This document shows positions 5,525-7,660 of a stretch of 7,660 nucleotides of DNA, in pieces. The notes under the pieces were generated by a model. That model worked only from the letters and a program-made list of their open reading frames with translations. It did no database searches and was not told the origin of the DNA. Made by a program: the position numbers and the translations under genes. Positions within the stretch are counted from its first letter, which is position 1, and each line of letters opens with the position of its first letter. The DNA is taken from contig JAATGI010000218.1 in assembly GCA_015654725.1 (NCBI GenBank), forward strand, positions 1 through 7,660, given 5' to 3'. This DNA is from Rhodospirillales bacterium. GTDB taxonomy: Bacteria > Pseudomonadota > Alphaproteobacteria > ATCC43930 > CGMCC-115725.

Positions 5525-7660
5525 TTACCCGCCGATGCGGGCAAGCGCGGCATCGAGGCGCGATAACTCGGCCCGATACGAGGCTTGGCGTTCGCGTTGT
5601 TCCTCGACGGCCTCGGGCCGGGCCTTGGCGATGAATTGCTCGTTGCCGAGCTTGTTCGCGATCTTGCCGAGTTCGCTTTCGACCGTGGATTTTTCCTTGC
5701 CGAGCCGCGCCCGTTCCTTGCCGAGATCGATGGCGCCGGCCGTATCAAGAAACACCTCGGTACCCTCCGCCCCAATCTGGATCATCTTGGCCTTGGGTAC
5801 CGCGAAATCGAGCGTCGTCAATCGCGCCAACCGTTTTATCTGGTCGAGATTTCGCCCGATCCACTGCGTTTGATCGGGATGCGCCGTTACATGAGCCGGG
5901 AGCTCGGCGGCACCGGGAATATTCATCTCGGCCCGGACCTCGCGGATTTTGGCGATCAGCGACACGACCCAGTCCATTTCGGCAACGGCGCTACGATCGA
6001 TCGCGTAATCGAATTTCGGCCATGCGCCCGAAATCAGCATGCCGGGTATCCACCCGGTCCATTCGCGCCATAAATTCTCCGTCACGAACGGCGCGATCGG
6101 ATGCAGCAGATGAACGATCTGCGCTAATACCCACGCCGCGGTTGCCCGCGTCTCATCCATCGCGGCGTCGACGTCGGGATGTAAACCATATTTTTGCTGG
6201 ATGATCGGCTTGGTGAATTCGAGATACCAATCGCAGAACGTGCCCCACACGAAGTGATAGAGCGCGTTGGCGGCGTCGTTGAATTTATAGTCATCGAACG
6301 CCTCGGCGACTTTCGCCGCCGGCTCGGCCAGCGCGCCGACAATCCAGCGATTGACGGTCATCTCGCATTTCGCCGGGTCGAAGCCCTCGACCAGCTTGCA
6401 CTCGTTCATTTCGGCATAGCGCGCGGCGTTCCAGAGCTTGGTGACGAAATTGCGATAGCCCTCGACGCGGCTTTCGCTGAGTTTGATGTCGCGGCCCTGC
6501 GCCGCGAGCGCGGTCAAGGTGAAGCGCAGCGCGTCGGTGCCGTATTTGTCGATCAGCATCAGCGGGTCGATGATATTGCCCTTGGATTTGGACATTTTCT
6601 GGCCGCGCTCGTCGCGCACCAGCGCGTGGATATAGACGGTACGGAACGGCACATCGCCCATGAATTCGAGGCTCATCATCATCATCCGCGCCACCCAGAA
6701 AAAGATGATGTCGAAGCCGGTGACGAGCACGTCGCTCGGGTGATAACGCTTGAGTTCCCTGGTCGCCTCGGGCCAGCCCAAGGTCGAGAACGGCCATAGC
6801 GCCGAGGAGAACCAGGTATCGAGCACGTCGGGATCGCGCGCGAGTTTCACGCCCGCGCCGGCTTGCGCCTGCGCTTCTTCCTCGGTTTCCGCGACGAAAA
6901 TCTTGCTGTCGGGCGCGTACCAGGCCGGAATTTGATGGCCCCACCACAATTGGCGCGAAATGCACCAGGGCTGGATGTTGCGCATCCAATTGAAAAACGT
7001 GTTCTCCCAACTCTTCGGCACGAACGCCGTGCGGCCCTGCTCCACCGCCGCGATCGCCGGCGCCGCGAGCGTGGCCGCGTCCACGAACCACTGGTCCGAC
7101 AAATACGGCTCCAGCACCGCGCCCGAACGGTCGCCATGCGGCACTTGCAACGTGTGGGGCTCGATCTTTTCCATCAGGCCCTGGGCCTCGAGATCGGCGA
7201 CGATTTTCTTGCGCGCCTCGAACCGGTCCATTCCGCGATAGGCTTCGGGCGCGTTGTCGTTGAGCCGCGCGTCCGGATCAAAAATATTGATCGCGGGCAG
7301 GCCGTGGCGCCGCCCGACCTCGAAATCGTTGAAATCATGCGCCGGCGTGATCTTGACCGCGCCGCTGCCGGTGGCGGGATCGGCATGCTCGTCGCCGACG
7401 ATCGGGATGCGCCGCCCGACCAGCGGCAGGATCGCGTGCTTGCCGATGAGATGCTTGTAACGCTCGTCCTCGGGATGAACCGCGATGCCGGTATCGCCGA
7501 GCATGGTTTCGGGCCGCGTCGTCGCGACGGTAACAAACGCGTCCGCGCCTTCGACCGGATATTTGATGTACCAGAGCGAACCCTTGGTCTCGATGGTCTC
7601 GACTTCGAGATCGGAAATGCCGGTATGGAGCTTGGGGTCCCAATTGACGAGCCGCTTGTC
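5525..7660 (-). CDS. valS: Valyl-tRNA synthetase (N-terminus beyond right edge)
   Basis: The frame is open from the right edge to a TAA at 5527-5525, giving 711 visible residues. The enzyme charges tRNA-Val with valine in the cytoplasm and edits mischarged threonine. Numbering from the first visible residue, RLVNWDPKLHTGISDLEVE starts at residue 3 and TTRPETMLGD of the editing domain at 47. The catalytic-core stretch WCISRQLWWGHQIPAWY lies at 232-248 and the KMSKS loop at 355-359. The anticodon-binding domain (RNFVTKLWNAARY, then LLHPIAPFVTENLW) follows. Residues 643-711 form the charged, heptad-like C-terminal coiled-coil arm typical of bacterial ValRS. The HIGH motif and perhaps 170 N-terminal residues are outside the window. 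A Met at 7504 is internal and should not be taken as the start. No defect is seen in the visible part. Confidence 0.96.
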   Translation of the reverse strand, partial: DKRLVNWDPKLHTGISDLEVETIETKGSLWYIKYPVEGADAFVTVATTRPETMLGDTGIAVHPEDERYKHLIGKHAILPLVGRRIPIVGDEHADPATGSGAVKITPAHDFNDFEVGRRHGLPAINIFDPDARLNDNAPEAYRGMDRFEARKKIVADLEAQGLMEKIEPHTLQVPHGDRSGAVLEPYLSDQWFVDAATLAAPAIAAVEQGRTAFVPKSWENTFFNWMRNIQPWCISRQLWWGHQIPAWYAPDSKIFVAETEEEAQAQAGAGVKLARDPDVLDTWFSSALWPFSTLGWPEATRELKRYHPSDVLVTGFDIIFFWVARMMMMSLEFMGDVPFRTVYIHALVRDERGQKMSKSKGNIIDPLMLIDKYGTDALRFTLTALAAQGRDIKLSESRVEGYRNFVTKLWNAARYAEMNECKLVEGFDPAKCEMTVNRWIVGALAEPAAKVAEAFDDYKFNDAANALYHFVWGTFCDWYLEFTKPIIQQKYGLHPDVDAAMDETRATAAWVLAQIVHLLHPIAPFVTENLWREWTGWIPGMLISGAWPKFDYAIDRSAVAEMDWVVSLIAKIREVRAEMNIPGAAELPAHVTAHPDQTQWIGRNLDQIKRLARLTTLDFAVPKAKMIQIGAEGTEVFLDTAGAIDLGKERARLGKEKSTVESELGKIANKLGNEQFIAKARPEAVEEQRERQASYRAELSRLDAALARIGG

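Noticed and set aside
5422..5775. A 117-codon minus-strand frame ending in FPRKRESS...WVPAFAGTTE
   Set aside because: Its end is the typical accidental translation of REP-like hairpin repeats, and the rest overlaps valS in another frame.
6194..6799. A 201-codon plus-strand frame inside valS
   Set aside because: It is antisense to the conserved anticodon-binding and KMSKS regions of valS and shows no features of its own.

Overview
This window looks like ordinary chromosome from a GC-rich alphaproteobacterium, probably Rhodospirillales or a relative. The reasons are the GC-rich, C/G-ending codon use, an erpA-xthA gene pair, an alphaproteobacterial-style EpmB/KamA-like radical SAM protein next to a Yip1-family membrane protein, and a bacterial-type valS. 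The species cannot be named from the sequence alone. I see no phage, transposase, CRISPR array, tRNA or rRNA.

Layout from left to right. (1) Positions 1-980, minus strand: a DUF3300 exported protein whose Gly/His-rich tail runs off the left edge and contains a 24-bp tandem repeat. (2) Positions 981-1343: an AT-richer divergent promoter region. (3) Positions 1344-1748, plus strand: a small exported protein of unknown function carrying a repeated DGAAKGQA motif. (4) Positions 1773-2963, plus strand: a recognisable promoter, then erpA (Fe-S cluster insertion) and xthA (exonuclease III), six bases apart and probably co-translated. (5) Positions 2964-3029: a convergent junction with a hairpin. (6) Positions 3030-3644, minus strand: an outer-membrane beta-barrel related to the PagL/acyloxyacyl hydrolase family, in which the expected catalytic His and Ser appear to be replaced. 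A long hairpin lies directly in front of its start codon. (7) Positions 3744-5363, minus strand: a two-gene unit of a Yip1-family membrane protein followed six bases later by the EpmB/KamA-like protein. (8) Positions 5427-5505: a REP/BIME-like pair of mirror-image hairpins. (9) Positions 5525-7660, minus strand: valS, with its N-terminal part beyond the right edge.

Most genes are housekeeping: Fe-S assembly, base-excision repair, EF-P modification or beta-lysine chemistry, and tRNA charging. They share no obvious pathway beyond the two tight pairs. The points most worth a second look are the active-site changes in the PagL-like protein together with its leader hairpin, the paired hairpins whose arms differ only by compensatory changes, and the small exported repeat protein. 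I found no convincing new multi-gene system.
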